Source of the DNA: Trichobilharzia regenti
Taxonomy: Eukaryota > Platyhelminthes > Trematoda > Strigeidida > Schistosomatidae
NCBI GenBank assembly: GCA_944472135.2
Contig: OX235262.1
Span: 58,438,440-58,502,439, forward strand
Direction of reading: 5' to 3'
Length of the DNA: 64,000 nt
Part shown: piece after piece, positions 22,510-34,439 of the stretch
Layout of the letters: every line of letters begins with the position of its first letter
Numbering within the stretch: position 1 is the first letter of the stretch
Notes under the pieces: generated by a model
The model's database searches: none
Told to the model about the DNA's origin: nothing
The model's input: only the letters and a program-made list of their open reading frames with translations
Made by a program: the position numbers and the translations under genes

Positions 22510-23640
22510 ACCTCTGCATGTAGTGCTATAGCTGAACTATTCTCTAGATTTCTTATCTTATTTGGGTCAACCAATCTGGATTTTGCTAGTTTTTATGTTC
22601 GGCTAGTCTGACTGCACCTGTTCTACTACTCTGACCTATTTATTTGACCTGACAATCATTGCAGGCAGGGAATTAAATAAACTAAAAAGGCTCCACAGAA
22701 TCCTTTAGCCGACAAAGCCAGTTTCTAACTGTGTTTGTGTATTTGAATGCTACTTTTATTCCTGCCCTTTTAAGAATTCTGCAGTTACACACAACTATGC
22801 AATAGGATGGATGGGATAAGATGACAGTTTTAAAATCTAATGTCACAGGGTGGTGTGAGAGATTGGTAACAGAAGCTGTGTTTATCGAATCAACTGCAAA
22901 TACATGCAATAGGAAAGATTCAACACCTGTCCCAGATATCTGGAAAATTCTACTCCCTCAACGAATGACAAATAGAAGAAAAAGAAAGCTGTAAAACTCA
23001 AGTTTCAAAGTCGTGTGATTATAATTGATGAAATGATTATGAACAATAAAGTTTGTTCGAAACGTAATCCAGTAAATAATACTGTCTGTCCAGTGTGTGA
23101 CATATCTAGTAAACTAACTAATATGGAATTACTTACGACCACAGTGCCCAAGTTTTACACGTATGTTAATAATGTTGTTTTATAGAAAATTTTGCTTGTT
23201 TCGCGTTTCTCAGATCTTTAGTATTTATCTGTATGTATGATTGGTCGAGAAAAACCTGAGTTAATTTGAACAAATTACTTACCCTTGCATAGAATTCGTG
23301 ATATAATCCCACGTGTTACAAACAGTGAACAGTGCATTTATTATTCTATAATTTATGTTTCTAAAATCCTTTATGGTTAGAAATTAGATTTTAAATATTC
23401 ATTCTTTCTTCTTTTTAACAAGAGTGTAATTTTTTTAGTTTGACTCATGTGTTTTGGTTTCAACCAAACTCTGTAATCAAAGATTTCAGTTTGTAGTGAA
23501 AACATATAACAAGTAGTTTAGCAAGATGACTCATTCTGGTGGATTTGTTTTGTTCAACTGAACAACCGCAATTGTACACGATATCTTTCTCAGACTACTA
23601 GTATGGGACCAATTGCGATGAGATGTCCTAATCATACAAC
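22510..23640. other. No gene recognised
   Basis: AT-rich. A 75-codon minus-strand frame (22909-22682) has no recognisable domain or splice sites. Part of it (the ACAGTTTTAAAATCTAATGTC stretch) resembles sequence near 50190, so it may be an old repeat. Confidence 0.5.
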
Positions 23641-23651
23641 TTTAGTTCTTA

Positions 23652-24150
23652 TTATTATTATTATTGTATCCTTTAGTTCCTAGAGGAACATAGGGCTTCA
23701 GCTGCGCACCTCCATTGCCTTCGGTTTTCTGACAACTTTTTCACCCTGCTCCAGGTCTGTCCACATGCTTTCATCTCCTCCTCGCATGACCTCCTCCAAG
23801 TCACCCTTGGACGACCAACTCGCCGCCTCCCTTTCGGGTTCCACTCGAGCAATGGCTTGTCTAGTGATGTCACTTGATGGTTTCCTCAGCGTATGGCCAA
23901 TCCATCTCCATTTCTTTCTGCCTATTTGTTTCACAATCGGTTCCTGATTGGTTCGCTCCCAGAGATCCCTGTTGCTGATCTTTTCTGGCCATCTGATCTT
24001 GAGTATTGAGCGGAGACAGCTGTTAAAGAAGGTTTGAAGTTTGTTTGAGATGCTCTTTATGACTCGCCAAGTCTCTGATCCGTATAGTAGCACTGACTTC
24101 ACATTGGAGTTGAAAATCCGGATCTTATTTTTTATGCTGAGTTCTATGTT
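23652..24150 (-). mobile_element. RTE-type LINE, young 3' fragment, minus strand
   Basis: One of the best preserved 3' ends. The minus-strand frame 24225-23698 encodes [58 protein letters not shown] and [13 protein letters not shown], then shifts frame in the terminal part ([19 protein letters not shown] in 23873-23673). The 3' end is (AAT)n at about 23652-23668. Confidence 0.88.
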
Positions 24151-24189
24151 GATAATATTAGTGAAATAATAACGCAACGCTTGAGGTTT

Positions 24190-25320
24190 GTGGTATAAAG
24201 AACATTCAGTAGCCCTGAAGTACATGGTGTCTACAAAACCATCCCTATCTTACATTCAGCAGTTGAAGATAAACTACCTTGTTTGGTTTCCTCCGTTTGT
24301 AGCTATCCGTTTAACTGTCCCTGTGGAGTCAGTTAAACAGGAAGTACAATCAGGCGCATCTCTATCGTCAGATTTCCAAACATCATCCTGCGTGGTTAAG
24401 CATAGTGACAGACAACGTATATTCGAAGTGGTTTAATAAATTTCTTCCATATGCATAACTTTGGTTTCTGTATCTGAATGGTTAGAGCTTCATAAGTCCA
24501 CAGGAGATGAAAGTGTGTTGCCTTTGACAGGTTGTTCATTACTTTGTAGATTACTTTTAAAGGCAGGAGTTAGTTAAGCCAAAATGATCACTGTTGATAA
24601 GGTGTACAATTATCCCACTCCATATAGAGCCACTGCTACTTTTCTGCATCCGTGCGAGATGATGTTCTTAAAGCTTTTTGAGTTTTTATTAAAAAGCTTT
24701 CAACTATATTGCATTTTAATTAAAACAAAACCGCTATATCTCTTTTTTGTTCCTTTCATTCCTGTTGTAAGAGTCCAGCTATCGGCTAGTAAACTACATG
24801 AGGTTTAAAATTTTATTGGCTGGAAATCGAACTCGGACCTCCCCCAAACATATCGCATTGTCTTCTTTGCTTGCCAGTATCATGATCCACTAAGTACAGA
24901 AATTCTACAATACCCTATTTAGCGCGTACTTTATGTAACGAAGACTCTGTTAGACGTGAAACACATCAGTTACTATATAATTAGCACAGTGAATCGACCC
25001 TTTCTTTGTTCATCTTTCTGTATTATATAGTGTCACACTTTCTATCGTTTAATTATAACTTTGCGATTTTATTTTAGTTGTTATTACTATTATTACTACA
25101 ATTTTATACTTTATGCATATTTTTCTCCGTATTGCATACAGTAATTTGCTATGTAGCTGCTATAATAACGTTTTATTATTATTGTGTAATGTTTATTTTA
25201 CTATAATTTTTGTTGTTTTTTGAGTAACCTAGATTCAATATTGTACTGAATGCTGAAAATTCCTTGCTGTATCATAGTACTGTTTTTGGAATAAAGCAAA
25301 ATTATCATTATCATTAGGTG
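24190..25320. other. No gene recognised
   Basis: An 82-codon plus-strand frame (24188-24436) and a 74-codon frame (24584-24808) show no domain. A B-box-like GAGTTCGATTTCC on the minus strand near 24825 suggests an old tRNA-derived SINE trace. The 25000-25320 stretch is very AT-rich. Confidence 0.45.
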
Positions 25321-25324
25321 GTTT

Positions 25325-26205
25325 GGACTGTACGGATATCGTTATATCAAACCTGATGAAACTACATTATCGACCACGCTTAGGTTGGACCAAACAAGGA
25401 GACACTAGAAGAAGATTTGTACTTCGAAGATGATCTATGTCTAATGTCGAGCAAAACTTGAAGATCTACAGGCTGAAACCAACAAGTTGACTGAAAAAGC
25501 AGCGATTAGAAGACTTCAGGTGAAAAGAGAGAGTAGAAGGATGATGAAGCTACCTTAACCAACAAAATCAAGCACTAAATTTGACGGAAGTCGCTTCAGT
25601 CACTTATTTAGTCAGCATCATTATAACTACACAGAGTGTGAATGAGGATGTCAAATGCTGAAATGGATTGGCAAAACAGACTTTTTTATTCTTCACTTAG
25701 TATAGAAATCTACTGCATTGTACTATAAGGAACAAAATCCGAAATTTCAACACAAAAATAAAGTCACTGCTTCTACATGGTTCATTGACTCGTTGCATGC
25801 GTCATTTCTAGACATTTCTAGCAGCCTACCGATGACCTCCATCACCATCTGCCTTCGCTTCATACTTGAGGTCAGATGGCTGGACTAAAAAGGTAAACAG
25901 GCGGAAGGAACTACAGAGACGGAACGACTAAAGACCTATCAGCCAAAAAGTATAGTCAAAGAAATCGAGACGAATTGGCTACATGCTGATGAGAGAATTG
26001 AATGACATCACGCGACCAAGCCTCAGGAGAAACCCGGATAGAAAACAGCAGGTTGGCTGTATGAATGTGACAAGGGAGTTTTTTTCGGGTATAAATGAAA
26101 GCCTATAATCAATCTTGGCGCCAGCTCAAAAGGTGTGAAGAGAAAAGAATGGAACGGTGACCAGCTGCTGAAGTCAAATATTCTACTGGGAACTCAATGA
26201 GATAG
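25325..26205 (+). mobile_element. RTE-type LINE, degraded fragment
   Basis: Starts in the RT region: GAAGATGATCTATGTCTAATG matches the DDLCLM block of the element at 14-17 kb, followed by the counterpart of LQAKTDKL. Later blocks match TCAGATGGC and the GCCTCAGGAGAAACCCGGAT region. Frames are thoroughly broken; the (AAT)n tail is lost. Confidence 0.7.
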
Positions 26206-26209
26206 TGAT

Positions 26210-29200
26210 CTAATATACAGTGGAAGTGTAATTTTTCTCTTAATTAATCTGGTGCTTGATGGATTTGAATACTGAATGATTTAGTGACTTACGAAAGATT
26301 TGCATTTAATTGTTGATTATTTACACCGCTTGTAAAGCAACTGTCAGCGGTTATCCACCACTCAACTACTATGCCATCGTTAATAATTTAAAGAATATAC
26401 AAACTTGTAGTTTTTCTGTTTTCATTGTATTTAATCATCCACCCTAATTAGAAATGTATTTGTCCATTTCTTATAATAAAAGGTAGTTATTGTGCCTATT
26501 AGGGCCTTCATTTTCAAATGCTCTACAAATTATTCACATTTACATTATCATGCTTATACTACTTTGCCCTATCAGTAGTAAGTTGTAGAATCCAAAAAAA
26601 TAGCGTGTAGAAGCATCATTACCACCAGCATCTGCAGTGTTAAACTGAAATGTGCCCACAAAATAATAATAATAACAGCTTTATTCTGATCATGTATATA
26701 ACAACTTTAGAATCTACAGCTTGATTTTTTATTCCTCCTACAGAATTCTCAAGTCAAACACCAAAACACAATATATCATTCGACAGAATTTTGTTCACTA
26801 GCCAGCAAGTTCTGACTACTGACGTAATTATCCCCTCAAAAAACAGATCAAGCATTATGTTGAAACCTATTCAACAAATGCAAATGATTACGGACTGTTC
26901 TCCAATGGTGTAAACAGATGGTTAAAAGAAAGTATAGCAGTAAATTTGACAGATTGTTAGCTGTGGAAAATTAAATGGCGCAGTGATTTTAAACAGGCTG
27001 CCGTTTACAAGGCAGGCTAATTACTCCTCTATTGGAAAACAGTTTATTTTCTCCTAAAATCACACAGATTAGCTCCGCATTTCGTCCTTTATAACAGGCG
27101 TTACTTCATGCTCTACGATATTTTTGATGTGAAGATAACTGCTGCCTGGCAGATCACTTCTCTACTGAACTATTCATCCAGGAATTTGACTTTGGTAGGT
27201 AATCGTAACGATCGTAACTACCAATACCACCAGCAGAACAATATTGACAGTGAACAGTAGGGAAGAAGACGGATCACTGACTTACATAACTTTACTGTCA
27301 CAACAGAATCAGAATAGTCTAAGATGAAACGGAAACTATGAAACGTCGATCACCCTGATTAATGCTAAATTACTCGAAAATCACAGCTCTCAATATGCAC
27401 AGCTAAGACTTCAACGGCGCTAAATGTAAGGAAACATCTATTTATCAAAAGGCTTCTTTTGACCTCTAAGACAACTTGGAATGATTTTTCCTGTATTGGT
27501 CAATGACAAGATTTTAATGCATTTTTAACTTTAACTGTGCGCGTTCACCTATTGTAGACTTTTGTCGTCATGACGGATAGTGTTCCTTTGCTCTTCTAGA
27601 TAAAACATACACTGAACATTCTATATATTTAGTTTCAAATGAAGAAGTGAATTTTTAGATTCATGCAGAAGTGATCAAATGCGATAGCTTATCTTACGAG
27701 TCATAGTAGAACATTGAGCGGTAGGAGAATACAAATCTTAAAATAGAAAAAAAGAGAATATTTTCAGAGTTTCTGATGTCTTCTTCTTTGGTTTGAAAGT
27801 TGTCACTGAGTACTACGGTCGTGTTTAACATATCTGTTGTCACAAAGAGATGGAATTTTCTTTGTGTGGTTTTAGTCTTATGTATTTATCTGTAAAGCGT
27901 GGGCGATAACTTCCTTTCAATTATTTTCTTGTTCAGAAGTGTGACTTCATTTATCTAACTACTGTGGGCTGTAGGTGCTTTACCCGTTCACCTATTACAC
28001 CATATGTTTTACTACTTATTTCTATTCTGTGCCATTACCACGTAGTCTTTTTAAACACTTTTCACAACGCTTAACCTTTTAATTTAAACTTACTAACCTA
28101 AACTAAGTCATTTATACTTTGATCAGTCTTCACTATCATGTAATATTTCGATGATATAAATAATATTCCGAACTAATTTATATTTTTTTTGCTATCTACA
28201 GACTGAATGAACATGATAACACCCCCTATATGCGGCACTGGGTAACGCGGGTTCAAATATATCGGAGATATCAATCCCTTCGGTGTTGCGAATACGTCTT
28301 ATTAAAGGGTGGAGACAAGGATGTAACCTAAGTCAATGGCTTCATGCTGATTACTCCTAACACTTTAACATCAACAAATAACCTCAACAGTTATAATACG
28401 TTTTCTGCAGATATTTAGCAGCCACATAACGTCAATAAAAGCCTAATTAAGAGATAACCTTACAGAATCATGTCACAGGGCCTTGAGTGAATACCTTTTT
28501 GACAGATAACATTCTGTAAAAATTCTAAACTGAGGAAATAAGTTGTGATTATCAAATGAAGTGTAAGTAACAATCCTTTGAATGTGGCGGTTTGCAGAAT
28601 GTATATGTATTATTACCTCTCTGTTTCATATTGGAAACTACATAAGTCTACTTACTGAAATATTATGATCATATTGACTCTAAAAGCACATTATTGAAGA
28701 ATCCTTTTACTTCAAACAAAAGTAATTATACAGAATGGTTTTTATCAGTGTCTGTAACATATAATAGAGAAGATTTTTAGCTAGGTGGACGATTTTCATT
28801 TAGTTATTTTCTGTGAGCTTATTCATTGAATTCCGAAGCTTTCGTTGCCTTTCTAGACACCATCTTCAAAACAACAACTCAGCTTCTTTTACGAATAAAT
28901 AAATGCTTAAAAAAATAGTAAAAGACTACACAATCTCTAGAAACGTCAGTTAATGGAAGAGTAATTAATGCATGTATTAAACTTGCTGGTTATCACTTGT
29001 TGTTAATTTAAATATTGTAAAGTAAATTTCAGAGATCTTTACTGAGATGTATCTGTTAATAAAACATCCATGCTGAATTTAATATATGGTTGTATTAACA
29101 TAAACTCTTATGAATTCTCCTCTGGTTCAACTCGAAGAGATACAAACAGAAAGTTGTGAATGAAAAGAATGTTTTGTGTCCGACTAAACAACTTCAACCG

Positions 29201-30225
29201 ACTGCTTGCAAGAATTAAACTGCTTATCTTCAATCGTGTAAGTCACTTGGGTCATAGACACACCAATAACTCTGCTTACAGCCTTCAAGGTCCTAAGTAA
29301 AATAAACTCAGTCTTATTGAGAAGCCTAGGGAAGAATGAGGGGGAACTGTAAAGAAGGTGAATGGGTAGAATAAACGAATTAATAAATCGTAAGAGAAGC
29401 AATTAAGCTAAGCCAGAATGTCTTAACTTTCTTGTGTAACTAATCGAGCGATGGATAATATAGAAATAAAACTGAATTGTATAGCTGTGAATAAAACAAA
29501 GGACAGCAATATAACTGATTATTAAATGAAACCAAAATTCGCCTCAAAAGAGTATACTACTATTAAATAGTAAAGTAGTATCCAAAAAATATCAGTTAAA
29601 TATCGAATGATTAAAACGCTAGTCATATTGTAGACGCTGTAACACTCCATTTTGTCTGTTTTGATGACAGTGATGGAATTCACCATGACAACCAGTCCAA
29701 AGACAAATCACTTTATCTTATATTCACTGTGCCATTGAGCTTACTGTAGCACTATGCAGTATTAAGTATTTGAGATGAAATCTCAGGTTATAAAGCTAAG
29801 TAAGCTATTTGGTAGGCATTCAATGAAATGTTTAGGGATGTGGTAAACTAAACTGGGTTTTTCCGGTTGTTGATCTTATCACACAAATCTAAGTAGCATG
29901 CTTCTTAGTGAAATAGACACCTTTATCAGAAATGTAAGTAATTCTACTGAAATATTTTTGAAATGAACCCATTATACCCGTTCTTAGTTTTGAAAGGCTG
30001 AATCTTCCTTCCGGTTAAATGTTTTTTCACCTACTCTTGATTTCACGTAGAATTACATTTGTAACAATAGGATTTCAGCACAGTTACAGAACGTGATGCC
30101 ATATTAGATACGTTTATAACGGCAGAAGACAACGCCCAAGCTACAGATCGTTTATTAAGAAAATCAACAGATATTTATAGATTTTCATGTACATTATTAT
30201 TCGTGATTGTTAGCAAGGAGGTAAC
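26210..30225. other. Long AT-rich stretch without recognised genes
   Basis: Stops are frequent in all frames. The only sizeable frame, 29402-29184 on the minus strand (72 codons), has no domain and no clear splice sites. A short hydrophobic Leu/Pro-rich start argues for chance. No repeat recognised beyond short A/T runs. Confidence 0.55.
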
Positions 30226-30229
30226 GTAT

Positions 30230-30473
30230 TCTGATTAGTTGTTTTCCTGCTGAAAATTATACGGCCATCTCTTTGTTGTCGTTTCTTAGACAGTTCGTTG
30301 ATATATCTGCTAATCGTTTCCGCCTACGCAAAATCTACTGCGATTAGTTGTCGAGTCCCTCAAGATTAGGCTTTGCTATTGTTTTTTTTCTCATGACCAA
30401 GATTTGAGATGTAGACATTGACGTAAATTGCTGTCTACTGAAACTGGCTAGCTGGTAGCTCTCACCACACGTT
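30230..30473. repeat. Unnamed interspersed repeat, copy 2, inverted
   Basis: Reverse complement of the 22247-22500 sequence with roughly one change per ten bases, about 8 kb away. It ends at AGCTCTCACCAC, the mirror of GTGGTGAGAGCT in copy 1. Confidence 0.8.
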
Positions 30474-30779
30474 TATCTGATGTAAAACCTAATGATATTG
30501 AAGTAACAAGTGAATGACATTTCGAGCAAAAGATAAGTATCAATCATATCACTACATTCTCACAACTATTTACGCTGCGTACGTCTACTTCCCATTGTTG
30601 CCCTATCCATCTTCTTGATTCTATGGAGAAGCATTCAGTGAATAACCCAATTTTCCACCCGATTAGTATTACTTTTTGATACTTTTATCTTATTATTTTT
30701 CTGGTTAATGATAATGAAAATATCCTCTCTCATAATTAGGCAAGAAATACAATTCACTTGCTTAACTGTATACAATGTC

Positions 30780-31285
30780 TAGCCAGCTTGGTAATCTTCT
30801 GCACTCATCATAAGGAACACGATTCCGATTTTCAACACCAATGTTAAGTCGGTCAGGTCTTCTATAGGCGTCAGAAACTTGCACTTCGTGTCGCTGAAAG
30901 GATTTCCAACAGGCTACCGAAGACTTTCATCAACAGCTGCCTTTGCTAGCTCCACATTGAACATCAAATGGTCAGAAAGAATAAGCAACAAGAAACTATG
31001 GGAACAAACTAACCAAAAGCCGATCCTTCAAAATGGAGATGGATCGAACATAAATTGAGGAGACCATCAAATGATATCGCGTGCCACGCCCTCGAGTGGA
31101 ATCCAGATGGGAAGCGACGAGTGGGTCGTCAATGCGAGGGTGACATGGAGGAGATAGTGTGAGAAGGAGATGAGAGATTGTGGGAAAATGTAGTCCAAGC
31201 TGAAGAGGATGGCAGAAGATATAACAATGTGGAGATGTGTCTCTGAAGCTCAATGTTCCACTCTGAAAGCAGGGGAATAATAATA
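30780..31285 (+). mobile_element. RTE-type LINE, 3' fragment
   Basis: Blocks in order: GGAACACGATTCCGATTTTCAACACCA, CCAACAGGCTACCGAAGAC, ATGGAGATGGATCGAACAT, CCCTCGAGTGGAATCCAGAT and the terminal CAATGTTCCACTCTGAAAGC followed by AATAATAATAAAA. Decayed; no ORF. Confidence 0.8.
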
Positions 31286-31544
31286 AAACAAACTAATATT
31301 GTTACTACTATTATATAAAATTTAAGCAATTTTTGAATCCACTGTGTAGTAGAATAATTTCGAAATACTAACAAATACAACCACTGCAAAGATATGGCAT
31401 ATCCAAATTTTGTATGCTCTGATATTTGCCATCACTCTTAACCTCCTTTTTTACGCTCATTTTTAAAAACCGCTTCTCCTTGTCAACCTATTATCACCGA
31501 TATAAATGTGAACAAAAGAAGAAAGTTGATCTCTGCAGGTTAGG

Positions 31545-31812
31545 GCTACAAAACACATTCCAAAGTGGCTGCAACAACAAATAAAATCACCAGACACAAG
31601 TGACCCCGGAAATAGATGTCCAACATCGTCTATAGCGAAGCAAATCATTGAGACGGGTCATAAGGTTGATTTCAACAGTGCTTTTAAGCCCATATATAAA
31701 ACAAGGTTGGGCCACATACTTAAATTCGTTGAAGCTTTCGCCATAGAAAGACTTAAACCTGTCTTATGTGTCCAAAAGTTATTTGTTATTACTTTAAACC
31801 TGCCTTGGTAAT
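31545..31812 (+). pseudogene. Penelope-like element, GIY-YIG domain C-terminal part
   Basis: One open frame encodes KHIPKWLQQQIKSPDTSD, then SSIAKQIIETGHKVDFNSAF, FVEAFAIERLKPVLCVQK and a final NLPW before TAA. This is the C-terminal half of the endonuclease domain in Penelope-like elements (HVPKW, SSI..HL...GH, A.E.LKP.LC.QK). The RT and the first half of the nuclease domain are absent, so this is a 5'-truncated relic. Its sequence differs clearly from the 7.5-kb copy, so the window holds at least two Penelope lineages. Confidence 0.8.
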
Positions 31813-31979
31813 CCGATTTAGAACCAAGGACCAATTTACTTGATAATATTTTCAACCTCTTCTTTGCTTTGTTTTTTTCTCTTTCTTACCCACACCTTTG
31901 CGTCTCCCTACCCATTACTTGTGACCTTGATCTGTACACAATCTGACGTGTTTATTAATTATTCATGTCTTCTAACCTT

Positions 31980-32185
31980 CTACAAAACTGTGTATGACAA
32001 GTACGTATTCGATCAGAATGTCCAAAATGCGTTGTGCAAATACATCACACGCTTCAGATAAACTACGTCTTCTTACTGTGTTATCGAAACACATCAAGTT
32101 TGCCGAAGCAATTTCTATCAAACGCTTCAAACCAGATTTATGTGTTCAGAAAGAAGCAGTTATTAGCCTTTCCTCGCCCTGGTAA
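31980..32185 (+). pseudogene. Second Penelope-like 3' end in tandem
   Basis: About 300 bp downstream of the previous relic the same C-terminal motif returns: AEAISIKRFKPDLCVQKEAV, ending SSPW and TAA. Between them lies a 3'-untranslated-like stretch. This suggests tandem or nested copies of related elements. Confidence 0.75.
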
Positions 32186-32439
32186 CTGGATGTCTCTATT
32201 CTCTCATCTGATTACGTAATCTTCGTCTTTAACCTCACTCTACCTTCCTTTTTATAATCTGTAATTTTGCTTTTGTCTTGTTTCCATGACACGTGAGTTG
32301 AATTCAGGACATTGTTACCTAATTTATTAGTCACTCTGCATCTTACTCATCTCTCGTCTTTATTACGTAACCCCTTTGCCATTATATGCATACATTTATG
32401 TTGACTTGAACTGCCTGTACAAAAACTATGTAAGCGCAA

Positions 32440-32640
32440 TTTCCTGAGCACTGTTCACTAATTGTGGAACTTTCTGTCAACTGACAACATGTAAAATTTG
32501 CAAGTACGTTAAAACTCATAATTTATTTAGGCTGTAAGCAGCAGCTGATGAGAAGCCAACGAAATAAATGATGGTAACATATTATTCTGTACAAACCAAT
32601 GTTGTTTTTGCTTTATTCGAAATGCATAAAGGAAACAAAT
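32440..32640 (+). repeat. Penelope pLTR-like segment
   Basis: This segment recurs at 54300-54660, both times downstream of Penelope 3' ends, once there in each orientation. Landmarks are CTGTCAACTGACAACATGTAAAATTTGC and GCAGCTGATGAGAAGCCAAC. The location fits the terminal repeats of Penelope-like elements; that assignment is an inference. Confidence 0.5.
32541..32590 (+). ncRNA. Hammerhead-like motif in the Penelope pLTR segment (weak)
   Basis: Reads GCAG, then core CTGATGA (32545-32551), a 9-nt stem II region GAAGCCAAC, GAAA (32561-32564), stem III AUAA/UUAU around a loop, U17 at 32586, and CUGU closing stem I. All core positions are present, but stem II has only one clear pair. The two related copies at 54.2 and 54.6 kb read GACA or GTCA instead of GAAA, so the match may be partly by chance. 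Confidence 0.3.
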
Positions 32641-32699
32641 TGCTTTAGACCAGGCTTATTTGTTGTATAGACTCCAGGGATCTGTTTGTTGACACAGAT

Positions 32700-34000
32700 A
32701 AACCCGTTGTGTTTTCAGCTAACATAAGTTTTAACTGTTCTTCATCACATCATACTAATTCCCTAAACGAGATAAATGACAACCAACCATCAACTGACAG
32801 CAGATCCTTTCATCCAAAGATTTTGAGACTATGTAGGTACATTTATCTATCATGTATTATGAGGCACCGACAGTTAGATTTTACCTCAGATGACAATATA
32901 CTGTCGACGCTTAAAAAGTACAATCTGTAACCGAAGAAGCAGTTAGCAGGTAAGTTTATAATATCATTTCAATGTACTCAGAATTCCCCATAAATTCCCG
33001 TCTAGCTGAATCAGCGCAAGAGGCGACTTCATTAAACATGTCTATTCTCCAAAATTTTGTCCTTCCAGTTGATGTGAACTATAAAAGTACATCATTCCAC
33101 CGTCAGTAGAAGAACATGTGTTGTGCGACCCCTCGTCTACACCAAACAGTTCTCCTAACAGGAGCGAGCATGTAGCACTGGGTGCAGTTCACAACATCAT
33201 CTACAGATGCAATCTTAGTATGGCAAATAAGGGTATTATGTTTTAAGAATTGAGGCAAATGATGCCTGACCTACCAACTGACCCCGGACATTGATAAGAA
33301 CTGAAGAAGTTATTTAAAGGAGAAAAATTGGTCTTACGACATGTGTTAATATTGACTCTCATCGTCAGACTGAATACCGCCCACAAATAGTCAAAGAGGA
33401 AGCCCCAGTGGAAGTGAATCTGCAACTGAACATTTATGGTACCCAACTTTTCAACAATTAGGACTTACAGATGTGGACTATTCAAGCATAACTGCTGCTG
33501 TCTGGATATGATGAGGTATTTTTGGTAGGTATATACCATGGTTCATGTAAACCTATTAATGTTCACAGTATTTTAAGAGATACCATTGTAGAATTAGAAT
33601 TTTTATGTGAGAACGGTTTTGTATTACCCAAAAGCCGCCACATGGAAATACTACTCAAGGGTGTTATATGTGATACACAACAGCTAGGGCATTAATTAAC
33701 CCAATATCCAGTCACTATTCAACCCACTGATACAACAAGCGTGAGGCTATATGCTGTCGTGTAAATAACTGCATGGATTTTCCAAATTCGTGTACCTCTG
33801 TGAGAACAAAGGCAGGTTACTAAAGGCAAACGCAGTCAGGTCACCATAAGGTTAAATCTTCTTTCGAGGCATATAGACATGATAGCTGCTTTTTCATTAG
33901 ACAGCATGCATCTCATATACTTAGGAATTGCCTGAAAGTCTGTGAAAAGTGATGACTACAGGCAGGCAATATGGCATGAAAGATACTGTTCCGAATACTG
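32700..34000 (+). pseudogene. Decayed DNA transposon transposase (CACTA/EnSpm-like)
   Basis: Fragments in changing frames resemble the animal transposase family related to tnp2/CACTA. At about 33190-33290 is HNIIYRCNLSMANKGIM, then MMPDLPTDPG. At 33516-33695 is [20 protein letters not shown] and [12 protein letters not shown]...KGVICDTQQ, matching the family pattern of a (V/I)GIY.G..KP..... block followed by an EL..L...G block and an ICDAPA block. At 33876-33935 is AFSLDSMHLIYLGIA, the counterpart of the conserved D-MHL--LGV box. The frame 32709-32930 may be its N-terminal part. Many stops: dead copy. Family assignment is from memory of the pattern. Confidence 0.55.
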
Positions 34001-34302
34001 GTAACTCACGATTACTAAGTACACCTAAGTTGACACCCTTAAAATTATAATATAAGTGTTGCACTTTTAGAATTCTATATAACGGAGTTCACTAATAATA
34101 TGATTTTGTAACTTCATTCCTGTAGATTTAGCCTGATGTAAGATGGTTGCTAACATTCGGTAAGAAACCATGAACCTACCCTTTGTTATTATGACGGACG
34201 CGCTAGCAAGAAATGTCTGCAGGTAGCATGCGACGTTGGAATTAAAATTCTGTATGAAATTCATACTCCATCGCAGTCAGGGATATATATTTATCAATCG
34301 AC

Positions 34303-34437
34303 ATCAGTGACCGCACAGATGAACCCACAGATCAACCTGTGAATAAAGAAGACAAGGCGGAAGCTGAAGCAAGCGTGTCACAACCTCCCGGCCACCATTG
34401 AAGAACTCCTGGTGGAGAGAACACATATCCCATTGTG
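34303..34437 (+). pseudogene. Orphan fragment of the acidic 205-residue repeat, inverted
   Basis: On the plus strand it encodes DRTDEPTDQPVNKEDKAEAE, continuing ASVSQPPGHH, a stop, then RTPGGENT. This is the DRTDEPTDQSVNEEDKAEAE section of the repeat unit found in the array at 35.6-40.5 kb, but on the opposite strand and about 1.1 kb from the array edge. It is more diverged than any array unit. Confidence 0.9.
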
Positions 34438-34439
34438 AG

